DNA from: Flavobacteriaceae bacterium
GTDB lineage: Bacteria; Bacteroidota; Bacteroidia; Flavobacteriales; Flavobacteriaceae
Direction of reading: 5' to 3'
DNA length: 14,826 nt
Assembly (NCBI GenBank): GCA_947472705.1
Contig: CANJDA010000039.1
Coordinates: forward strand, 1 to 14,826
Shown here: positions 1 through 6,246 of the stretch, piece by piece
How positions within the stretch are numbered: position 1 is the first letter of the stretch
Layout of the letters: each line of letters begins with the position of its first letter
The notes under the pieces: model-generated
The model's input: the letters and a program-made list of their open reading frames with translations, nothing else
Database searches by the model: none
Told to the model about the DNA's origin: nothing
Program-made: the position numbers and the translations under genes

Positions 1-1814
1 ACAAAGCGAAACATTTAGCCACTTTATACCTAGAAGATTTATCCGATTTTATTGTTGAATGTGTTGATGAGAATTTTGGTTTTAGCCGGTATGCAGAACG
101 ACTAGGTAGAAGTGCCAATTCCTTTGATGAGTTGTATTCTTATTTGCAACAAAAATCGACTTATATAGATGCTATATGCCTAAGAATTCTCAAGGAAATA
201 ATTATCGATGTGCAGCCAAAATTAGTATGCTTTTCGGTTCCTTTTCCAGGAAATTTATACAGTGCTTTTCGTTGTGCTCAATTCATTAAGAATGAGTTTC
301 CAGAAATAAAAATTGCCATGGGTGGTGGTTTTCCCAATACGGAACTTCGTGATTTGAAAGATAAAAGAGTTTTCGAGTTCTTTGATTTTATTTCGCTTGA
401 CGATGGCGAATTGCCAGTTGAACTTTTACATCATTTTGTCACTTCGAACGCTGTCGAAAAGCCACTCAAACGTACTTTTTTATTAGAAAATAACGAAGTT
501 GTCTATAAAAACAATGCTACTCAAAAGGATTATAAACAAAGCGAAATAGGAACTCCTGATTATTCCGATTTACAATTAAACAAATACATTTCAGTCATAG
601 AAATTGCGAATCCAATGCACAGTTTGTGGAGTGATGGTCGATGGAATAAATTGACTATGGCTCATGGTTGTTATTGGGGTAAATGTACTTTCTGTGATAT
701 TTCATTAGACTATATTAAATTATATGAACCAATAGCCGCTAAAACTTTGGTTGATAGGATGGAGGAGATGATAGCCCAAACTGGCGAAACCGGATTTCAT
801 TTTGTAGATGAAGCTGCACCACCAGCATTGATGCGTGAAGTAGCTTTAGAAATTTTGCAACGAAAATTAACGGTGACTTGGTGGACCAACATTCGCTTTG
901 AGAAAAGTTTTACAAGAGATTTATGTTTGTTGCTTCAAGCTTCAGGTTGTATTGCTGTTTCTGGAGGATTGGAAGTGGCTTCCGATAGGTTGTTAGAATT
1001 AATTAAAAAAGGTGTTACAGTTGAGCAGGTAGCACAAGTTACCCGCAATTTTACCGAAGCTGGCATAATGGTTCATGCCTATTTAATGTATGGCTACCCC
1101 ACACAAACTGTTCAGGAAACGGTAGATAGTCTGGAAATGGTTCGACAATTGTTTGAGTTGGGAGTTATTCAATCTGGTTTTTGGCATCAATTTGCAATGA
1201 CAGCACATAGTCCAGTTGGTATGTTTCCTGAGGAATTTGGGGTTGTTCCTGAGATTAATGATATATCATTTGCCAATAATGATATTCACTTCAAAGATAA
1301 AACAGGTATTAATCATGATAAATTTAGTTTTGGATTGAAAAAATCACTGTTTAATTATATGCACGGAATTTGTTTTGATTATGATTTACAAGATTGGTTT
1401 GATTTTAAAATTCCGCAAACTACTATTGCCTATGATTTCATTATAAAATCTCTTGAAACTAAAGAGCAATTGACCACAAAACCATCTTCCAAAATTATTT
1501 GGCTTGGAAACAATCCTAAAACCGAAATTTATAGCAAATCCAAGAAAGGAAATTCATGGGAAATGATGCGATTATTATTTCATGATAAAAAAGAAACTTT
1601 TGAAATTTCTGTAGAAAAAGAAAAAGGGGAGTGGTTGTTGAAAACATTGAATTATATAATAATTGGTAAGGATAATGCAAACATTAAAAATGAAAGGCTA
1701 ATTACTTTTGGACAACTAAAAGACGATTTTGAAATGCAATTTAGTGATTTTGAGTTGTTTTGGTTTTCTAAGCCAATAATGGCATTAAGACCCTTTGGTT
1801 TGTTGGTTTTATAA
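1..1814 (+). CDS. Radical SAM enzyme with B12-binding-like N-terminal region (5' end outside window)
   Basis: The reading frame is open from base 3 without a stop, giving 603 visible residues, so the gene runs in from the left edge. The TTG at 132 is an internal codon, because residues before it (HLATLYLEDLSDFI and on) read as normal protein. The first third resembles the cobalamin-binding (Rossmann-like) domain of B12-type radical SAM proteins, with a buried beta strand (PKLVCFSVPF), a GGGFPN turn and a DDGE segment. The cluster-binding cysteines are encoded at 669, 684 and 693 in HGCYWGKCTFCDIS, a CX4CX2C spacing rather than the common CX3CX2C. A GGLEVAS segment and a YGYPTQT segment follow, as expected along a radical SAM barrel. 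The substrate cannot be told from sequence. It is probably not in one operon with the next gene, since 139 bp containing a palindrome and a possible promoter separate them. Confidence 0.85.
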   Translation, partial: KAKHLATLYLEDLSDFIVECVDENFGFSRYAERLGRSANSFDELYSYLQQKSTYIDAICLRILKEIIIDVQPKLVCFSVPFPGNLYSAFRCAQFIKNEFPEIKIAMGGGFPNTELRDLKDKRVFEFFDFISLDDGELPVELLHHFVTSNAVEKPLKRTFLLENNEVVYKNNATQKDYKQSEIGTPDYSDLQLNKYISVIEIANPMHSLWSDGRWNKLTMAHGCYWGKCTFCDISLDYIKLYEPIAAKTLVDRMEEMIAQTGETGFHFVDEAAPPALMREVALEILQRKLTVTWWTNIRFEKSFTRDLCLLLQASGCIAVSGGLEVASDRLLELIKKGVTVEQVAQVTRNFTEAGIMVHAYLMYGYPTQTVQETVDSLEMVRQLFELGVIQSGFWHQFAMTAHSPVGMFPEEFGVVPEINDISFANNDIHFKDKTGINHDKFSFGLKKSLFNYMHGICFDYDLQDWFDFKIPQTTIAYDFIIKSLETKEQLTTKPSSKIIWLGNNPKTEIYSKSKKGNSWEMMRLLFHDKKETFEISVEKEKGEWLLKTLNYIIIGKDNANIKNERLITFGQLKDDFEMQFSDFELFWFSKPIMALRPFGLLVL

Positions 1815-1823
1815 TTGGTTTAA

Positions 1824-1853
1824 TCTTAATATTGTCTTAAGATAATATTAAGA
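1824..1853. repeat. 30-bp near-perfect palindrome, possible terminator or operator
   Basis: The arms TCTTAATATT and AATATTAAGA flank a central GTCTTAAGAT. The only mismatched pair is G1834 with T1843, which becomes a G-U wobble in RNA, so the transcript could fold into one long AT-rich hairpin. It starts 10 bp after the radical SAM stop codon. There is no clear T-run after it, which argues against a classical intrinsic terminator. The alternative is a dimeric-regulator site upstream of the next operon. Confidence 0.5.
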
Positions 1854-1883
1854 ATTTTAAAAGTAGGGTATTATTCTCTTTAT

Positions 1884-1914
1884 TTGTTTTGCCAATAGAA
1901 CTTAAATATATTGG
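1884..1914 (+). promoter_or_regulatory. Candidate promoter of the five-gene operon
   Basis: TTG at 1884-1886 and TATATTGG at 1907-1914 are 20 bp apart. The second box differs at one position from the Bacteroidota -7 consensus TAnnTTTG. The start codon at 1954 lies about 40 bp downstream. In such AT-rich DNA an imperfect match can arise by chance. Confidence 0.35.
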
Positions 1915-1953
1915 AATTGTATTAAATTTAGGCACCAATATAAATTATTAAAG

Positions 1954-2358
1954 ATGAAAAAAAGTAATAAAATTTTATTAGCCTTAATCATAATTGTAAT
2001 AATAGGAATCGTTTCTTTTCCTGCCATAAAAAATTATATGGTTTATAATATGGGAAAAAGAGACATCAAATCGGAAACGGCTGCCTTTACCATAGCTTCA
2101 AAAGCTATTGTAGCAGAGTTTACTGCAAATGTTGATGCTTCCAATAAAAAATATTTAGAAAAACCAGTAGCAATATCCGGAATAATAACCTCTGTAAATG
2201 GACAAGATGTTATACTTGATGATTCAGTTAGTTGTAATTTTTCTTCAGTCGATGCGTCATTAAAGACTGGACAATCAGTAACAGTAAAAGGTCGAGTAGT
2301 TGGCTATGATGATCTTTTGGGAGAATTAAAACTAGATCAGTGTAATCTTAATAAATAA
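1954..2358 (+). CDS. Membrane-anchored OB-fold (tRNA_anti-like) protein
   Basis: This 134-residue protein has a single N-terminal hydrophobic helix (about residues 7-24) after a lysine-rich start, so it is probably anchored in the inner membrane with its domain in the periplasm. The rest fits the small tRNA_anti-like OB-fold family: a helix with ASKAIVAEFTANVDASNKKY (51-67 region), then beta strands VAISGIITSV, VILDDSVSC, QSVTVKGRVV and a final LGELKLDQC. Despite the Pfam name, these envelope proteins are not known tRNA binders. Cys94 and Cys130 are the only cysteines and could form a disulfide. It is the first gene of the cluster, 16 bp before the beta-barrel gene. Its biochemical role is unknown. 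Confidence 0.75.
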   Translation: MKKSNKILLALIIIVIIGIVSFPAIKNYMVYNMGKRDIKSETAAFTIASKAIVAEFTANVDASNKKYLEKPVAISGIITSVNGQDVILDDSVSCNFSSVDASLKTGQSVTVKGRVVGYDDLLGELKLDQCNLNK

Positions 2359-2374
2359 TATAAAACAAGTCAAA

Positions 2375-3241
2375 ATGAAATTAATTAAAATTGCGAGTTC
2401 GGCCTTTTTGTTATTTGCTTTCAATATAGCAAGTGCACAAGACGACCTTATGAAAGAACTTGATTCAGCGCCAAAAGAAAAAGTTGCAGCAACTGCGGCT
2501 TTTAAAGGATTGCAAATTTGTAACATACAATCAACTAAATTACCAGCTAAGAATGATTGGTATTTTTTAGTCTCACACCGTTTTGGAGATATTAGTAAAG
2601 GGTTTGATAACTTCTTCGGATTGGATGCGGCTTTTACAAAGTTTGGAGGAATTTATGGAATTACGGATTGGTGGTCTATGGGAGTGTCTAGACACACTTA
2701 TAATAAAACATATGAGTTGGCAAATAAAGTGAGAGTTGCCAATCAAATCGAATCTGGTTTCCCTTTTACTATAGTTGTTTACAATACTTTAGACATTAAT
2801 AGTGCTTTGAAAAAAGAAGTTGACCCCGAATTAAAATTTTCGGATCGTTTAGCTTTCTCTTCACAGTTATTGATATCAAGAAAAATTAATGAATCCATTT
2901 CATTAGAGCTTAATCCAGTTTATATCCATAAAAATTTATACGAACCTACAGAAGAAAATAAAGATCAATTCTTGATTTCTGGGGGTGGAAGATTGAAAGT
3001 ATCAAAACGAATTAGTATTAATATGGATTATGCAGCTCGAGTTAATAAAATGAAAGACACTCCTTTTCATAACCCATTGTCAATAGGCATGGATATTGAT
3101 ACTGGTGGACATATCTTTCAAATGCTGTTCTCAAATAGCCAAGCTATGAATGATGTTGCCTATTTCACCAATGGATTAGGTACTTGGGATAGAGGTCAAA
3201 AAGGAATATTTTTTGGATTTAACATGTATAGAGTATTTTAA
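2375..3241 (+). CDS. DUF5777-type outer-membrane beta-barrel protein
   Basis: The protein has 288 residues. A signal peptide (KIASSAFLLFAFNIASA, cleavage probably before Gln22) leads into a short linker and then a series of alternating, aromatic-rich strands ending in FFGFNMYRVF, a C-terminal Phe typical of outer-membrane barrels. The conserved-looking segments WYFLVSHRFGDISKG and ITDWWSMGVSRH match my recollection of the Bacteroidota DUF5777 family. Its function is not established. It may be a porin or scaffold for the redox partners encoded beside it. The stop codon is only 2 bp before the start of the cytochrome-like gene, which supports co-transcription. Confidence 0.75.
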   Translation: MKLIKIASSAFLLFAFNIASAQDDLMKELDSAPKEKVAATAAFKGLQICNIQSTKLPAKNDWYFLVSHRFGDISKGFDNFFGLDAAFTKFGGIYGITDWWSMGVSRHTYNKTYELANKVRVANQIESGFPFTIVVYNTLDINSALKKEVDPELKFSDRLAFSSQLLISRKINESISLELNPVYIHKNLYEPTEENKDQFLISGGGRLKVSKRISINMDYAARVNKMKDTPFHNPLSIGMDIDTGGHIFQMLFSNSQAMNDVAYFTNGLGTWDRGQKGIFFGFNMYRVF

Positions 3242-3243
3242 TT

Positions 3244-3591
3244 ATGAAAAAGTTTAAATTAATAGTAGCATTAGGTTTTATAGGAATTCTGGGTTCATGC
3301 CAATCAAATACCTATGATGAAATAGGTGGATATGTAGATAACCCTTCGTATGAAAAAAATATCAAACCATTATTTGACAGTCAATGTAGTTCTTGTCATT
3401 TTCAAGGAAACACCACTCAGGGAGATTATAATGAATATTATGATTACACAACTATAAGAGAGAGTATAGAGTTTGGTCATACTATCAGAGATGTTGATAC
3501 TACAAAGACAATGCCTAAAGGCGGAGCTCCATTGTCTAAAGCAAAAGTAAAATTACTATTGCAATGGAAAAACACTGGTTTTCAACCATAA
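3244..3591 (+). CDS. Monohaem c-type cytochrome-like lipoprotein
   Basis: The 115-residue protein begins with a lipoprotein signal whose lipobox is L16-G17-S18-C19, so it should be lipid-anchored in the envelope. One haem c attachment motif is present, C48-S-S-C51-H52, within KPLFDSQCSSCHFQG. Met90 in TMPKGGAPLS is a good candidate for the distal iron ligand, as in class I cytochrome c domains. No other domain is visible. The size and single motif suggest an electron-transfer protein rather than an enzyme. It sits 2 bp after the beta-barrel gene and 34 bp before the YceI gene. The partners are inferred from position: the flavoprotein candidate in the same operon is the obvious one. Haem binding itself is predicted, not shown. 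Confidence 0.82.
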   Translation: MKKFKLIVALGFIGILGSCQSNTYDEIGGYVDNPSYEKNIKPLFDSQCSSCHFQGNTTQGDYNEYYDYTTIRESIEFGHTIRDVDTTKTMPKGGAPLSKAKVKLLLQWKNTGFQP

Positions 3592-3625
3592 AAATATTAA
3601 ACCAAATACCATAAAAAAAATAATT

Positions 3626-4159
3626 ATGAAAAGATTAGTAATGATAATGACGGTTCTTTTGATTGGGGGAACTGCAATCTCTCAAAAAATGCTAACTCGT
3701 GCAGGAGAGATAAAATTTGACGCTACTATACCTGGCGCACTTGACGAGGTAATAGGAAATAGCAAAACCGTTTCCAGTATTTTTGACAAAACAACAGGAG
3801 AATTAGTGGTTCAGGCAATGGTAAAATCATTTAAGTTTAAATCTCCATTAATGGAAGAACATTTTAATGAAAATTATATGGAAAGCGATAAGCTACCTAA
3901 AGCCAACTTTAAAGGGAAAGTGACAGGTTATGATGGTAAAGCGGGGAATTATGATGTAGAAGGGGACTTGACCATACATGGAGAGACCAATAAAGTAAAA
4001 ACTAAAATGGCAATAGCCAACGATGGCGGTAAAGTGGCAATATCTGGAAATTTCACTGTAAAACTTTCAGATTATAAGATTGATGTTCCAGCATTGGCAA
4101 AAAAGACTTTAGCTGAAACTGCTAAGATTAGTATTAAATTACAATTAGAGAATAGATAA
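3626..4159 (+). CDS. YceI-family periplasmic protein
   Basis: The 177-residue protein has an N-terminal signal peptide (KRLVMIMTVLLIGGTAIS, likely cleaved before Gln20). The body shows YceI-family features: HFNENYMESDKLPKANFKG at residues 79-97, GDLTIHGETNKV near 113-124, and the closing DYKIDVPA segment near 149-156. YceI-like lipocalin folds bind amphipathic molecules such as polyisoprenoids in the few cases studied, so a lipid or quinone ligand is possible here. The N-terminal strand region is shorter than in many relatives. It is the fourth gene of the cluster, with only 3 bp before the next start codon. Its exact role, for example ligand carrier for the neighbouring redox proteins, is inference. 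Confidence 0.88.
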   Translation: MKRLVMIMTVLLIGGTAISQKMLTRAGEIKFDATIPGALDEVIGNSKTVSSIFDKTTGELVVQAMVKSFKFKSPLMEEHFNENYMESDKLPKANFKGKVTGYDGKAGNYDVEGDLTIHGETNKVKTKMAIANDGGKVAISGNFTVKLSDYKIDVPALAKKTLAETAKISIKLQLENR

Positions 4160-4162
4160 GTC

Positions 4163-5026
4163 ATGAAAAAATCAGCCTTAAAATTTACAACTTTCCTTAT
4201 GGTATTCTTTTTTTCCTTAAATGCTTTTGCGCAAACAACAGCAGGGACCTTAACTTTTACTTATAATCAACCACAGCCTACAAGTCCTTCATTAAATCAA
4301 GGAGTAAAAAATGTCTATGCAGTTTGGATTCAAAATAATGCAGGAACATTTATTAAAACAAAATGTCGCTATACATCTACTTCTACCGATGACCATTTAC
4401 CTACTTGGGCAAGCAAATGTGGTTGTACTAGTACATCAGTTGCTACTGGTTCGGCTTGTAATATTACAGATGCATTGACTGGAGCAACTAGAACAACTTC
4501 AACAAGTCCAACAGCATTTGGTGCTAAATCTATTACTTGGGATGGGAAAAATGTTGTAGGAACTACCAATGGAACTACTGTTGTAGATGGTGTGTATAAA
4601 GTATGGGTAGAAAGTTCATGGAATGATGGGTCAAATAATATTCATAATGAAATCAATAGCTTTGCGTTTACAAAAAGTGATGTTGCTACCCATGCTACAT
4701 TTACTGGGGACACCTATTTGAATACTATTGTTTTGGATTGGGTACCAGCACCCCTTGGAGTAGAAGATATTAAAAACAGTGAGCCAGCAGTTGTAATTTA
4801 TCCTGTTCCATCAAGCGGAATTTTTAATATTGATTTAAAAAATGATGTAAACGATATTAAAGTTTTTAATCTTTTAGGGCAAATAATTTATAACGAAAAA
4901 GTAAGCAATGGTACTGCCGAAACAACAAAACAAATTGATTTGTCTGCTTTTTCAAATGGTAGTTATGTAATTAGTTTGACCAATGATTTTGGTACTTCAA
5001 ATTATGAAGTAGTATTGCAAAAATAA
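4163..5026 (+). CDS. DUF2271-type protein with T9SS type A sorting tail; possible ApbE-flavinylated protein
   Basis: The 287-residue protein has a signal peptide ending in AFA before Gln24. Residues 50-155 match the pattern I know for DUF2271: VYAVWIQNNAGTFIKT, HLPTW, DALTGATRT (103-111), ITWDGKN and DGVYKVWVESSW. The DALTGATRT stretch resembles the D-x-x-[ST]-G-A-[ST] motif whose Thr receives FMN from ApbE in proteins such as NqrC. Residues 210-287 are a T9SS type A sorting domain: YPVPSSGIFNI, IKVFNLLGQIIYNEKV and YVISLTNDFGTSNYEVVLQK. Export to the cell surface or medium is therefore expected. Four cysteines (68, 86, 88, 99) lie just before the motif. It is the last gene of the operon and converges on apbE, its probable modifying enzyme. 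Flavinylation is a prediction. Confidence 0.8.
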   Translation: MKKSALKFTTFLMVFFFSLNAFAQTTAGTLTFTYNQPQPTSPSLNQGVKNVYAVWIQNNAGTFIKTKCRYTSTSTDDHLPTWASKCGCTSTSVATGSACNITDALTGATRTTSTSPTAFGAKSITWDGKNVVGTTNGTTVVDGVYKVWVESSWNDGSNNIHNEINSFAFTKSDVATHATFTGDTYLNTIVLDWVPAPLGVEDIKNSEPAVVIYPVPSSGIFNIDLKNDVNDIKVFNLLGQIIYNEKVSNGTAETTKQIDLSAFSNGSYVISLTNDFGTSNYEVVLQK

Positions 5027-5046
5027 TTTCTTTTAAAATTTACATT

Positions 5047-5077
5047 AAAAGCACCTAGTTCATCAGGTGCTTTTTTT
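5047..5077. terminator. Bidirectional intrinsic terminator between the operon and apbE
   Basis: A perfect 10-bp stem, AAAAGCACCT (5047-5056) with AGGTGCTTTT (5065-5074), encloses an 8-nt loop. On the + strand it continues into T5071-T5077, and on the - strand the stem ends in TTTT. It begins about 20 bp after the + operon stop, and the stem begins one base after the apbE stop codon. Confidence 0.9.
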
Positions 5078-6083
5078 AATCATCTATAGTTTCCGTAACA
5101 ATAGAATTAATTCCTGGAGTTTCAAAAATTCGATAGATTCCCTTTTCATCTGAATAAATTAAATATGCTTGTAATTCGGGATGTAATTTTAAAAACTCTT
5201 TTGCCTTTTCTAATCCCATAACCAAAATTCCAGTAGCATTAGCATCAGATGATATACATTCTTTTGCAAAAACAGAAGCACTTAATAGATTATTTTTTGT
5301 TGGGTAACCAGTTTTTGGGTCTAAATGATGTGCATATTTAACACCATCTTCTATAATGAACCTTCGATAATTTCCAGAAGTAGCAATCGCCAAATTTTCT
5401 AAAGAAGCAATAGCTTTAATTGGATTTTCTGAAGTTTTATTATCAATGGGTTTTTCAATCCCTATTTTCCAGTTGTCACCATTGGGTTTCTTGCCTTTGG
5501 CATAAATTTCCCCTCCAATTTCAACAATATATGATTTTATACCTTTTGAATTTAAAAAATCAGAAACCACATCAACAGAATACCCTTGAGCAAAAGCATT
5601 GAAATCAAGCGCAACACGGGGGTCTTTTTTTATAATTTTTTTTCCTTTTAATTCGATTAAATCGAAACCTACAAATTTCAGAATGCTATCAATTTTGGTT
5701 TTATCAATATTTTGTTTTTTTCCAGGACCAAAACCCCAAGCATTAACAAGTGGAAATACTGTAGGGTCAAAAGCACCTTGAGTATTCTTCCATACTTCTT
5801 TTGCTTTTTTAAAGCAGGTGATGAAATACTTATCAACTTTAGTAGGTTGGTTAGTATTTATTTTAGAAATAATAGAGTTTTGATCATAGGTTGAAACTGA
5901 TTTGTCAAAATTTAATAATAGTTGGGTAATTTCAGGTTGAAGATTTCTGCCTTTATCGTCAAAATAAGTAATGTGGTACGTGGTACCTTGAGCATTACCT
6001 TCTATTTTTATAGGTTCTTTCTGGGCATAGGATGAAAGCGAAAATGCAATAGAAAGCAATGTTGAATAAATGATTTTAAACAT
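5076..6083 (-). CDS. apbE: FAD:protein FMN transferase
   Basis: ApbE transfers FMN from FAD to a Thr or Ser of extracytoplasmic flavoproteins, using Mg2+. The 335-residue length is normal for the family. A signal peptide ends at YA before Gln21 and there is no lipobox cysteine, so this copy should be soluble periplasmic or weakly attached. Family motifs in order: GNAQGTTYHITY (29-40), SVSTYDQNSIISKIN (62-76), GAFDPTVFPLVNAWGFG (103-119), LDFNAFAQGYSVD (159-171), VEIGGEIYAKG (187-197), ATSGNYRRF (234-242), HHLDPKTGYPT (252-262) and SDANATGILVMG (279-290), the last holding the metal-binding Asp region. It is monocistronic and converges on the DUF2271-type gene, whose DALTGATRT motif makes it the best local substrate candidate. 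The kinase gene is divergent from it. Confidence 0.95.
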   Translation of the reverse strand: MFKIIYSTLLSIAFSLSSYAQKEPIKIEGNAQGTTYHITYFDDKGRNLQPEITQLLLNFDKSVSTYDQNSIISKINTNQPTKVDKYFITCFKKAKEVWKNTQGAFDPTVFPLVNAWGFGPGKKQNIDKTKIDSILKFVGFDLIELKGKKIIKKDPRVALDFNAFAQGYSVDVVSDFLNSKGIKSYIVEIGGEIYAKGKKPNGDNWKIGIEKPIDNKTSENPIKAIASLENLAIATSGNYRRFIIEDGVKYAHHLDPKTGYPTKNNLLSASVFAKECISSDANATGILVMGLEKAKEFLKLHPELQAYLIYSDEKGIYRIFETPGINSIVTETIDD

Positions 6084-6107
6084 GTATTATTTTTTATGTA
6101 AGCTCCA

Positions 6108-6142
6108 TAAAGATAATGATTTATTTAATTTTATAGAATCAA
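6108..6142 (-). promoter_or_regulatory. Weak candidate promoter for apbE
   Basis: On the minus strand, TATCTTTA (6115-6108) differs only at the last base from TAnnTTTG. A TTG (6142-6140) lies 24 bp upstream of it, slightly more than the usual 17-23. The remaining 6084-6246 interval is AT-rich. On the + strand the best box for the kinase gene is TATTTTAG at 6208-6215, with no well-spaced TTG, so no firm kinase promoter is called. Confidence 0.25.
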
Positions 6143-6246
6143 TTTTAAATAAAAAGACCCTTAATAACTTGTTAATTTCTTTTAAATTTTACTAAATAAT
6201 CGATGCCTATTTTAGATTATTTTTAAGAAAAATTAATACAGAATCA

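Noticed and set aside
132..134. TTG as the start codon of the radical SAM gene
   Set aside because: The frame stays open to base 3 with protein-like residues before it, and the domain would be cut short. The gene is better read as entering from the left edge.
6084..6246. FMN riboswitch or other structured leader before apbE or the kinase
   Set aside because: The interval is simple AT-rich DNA without the conserved blocks of an FMN riboswitch or any strong hairpin.
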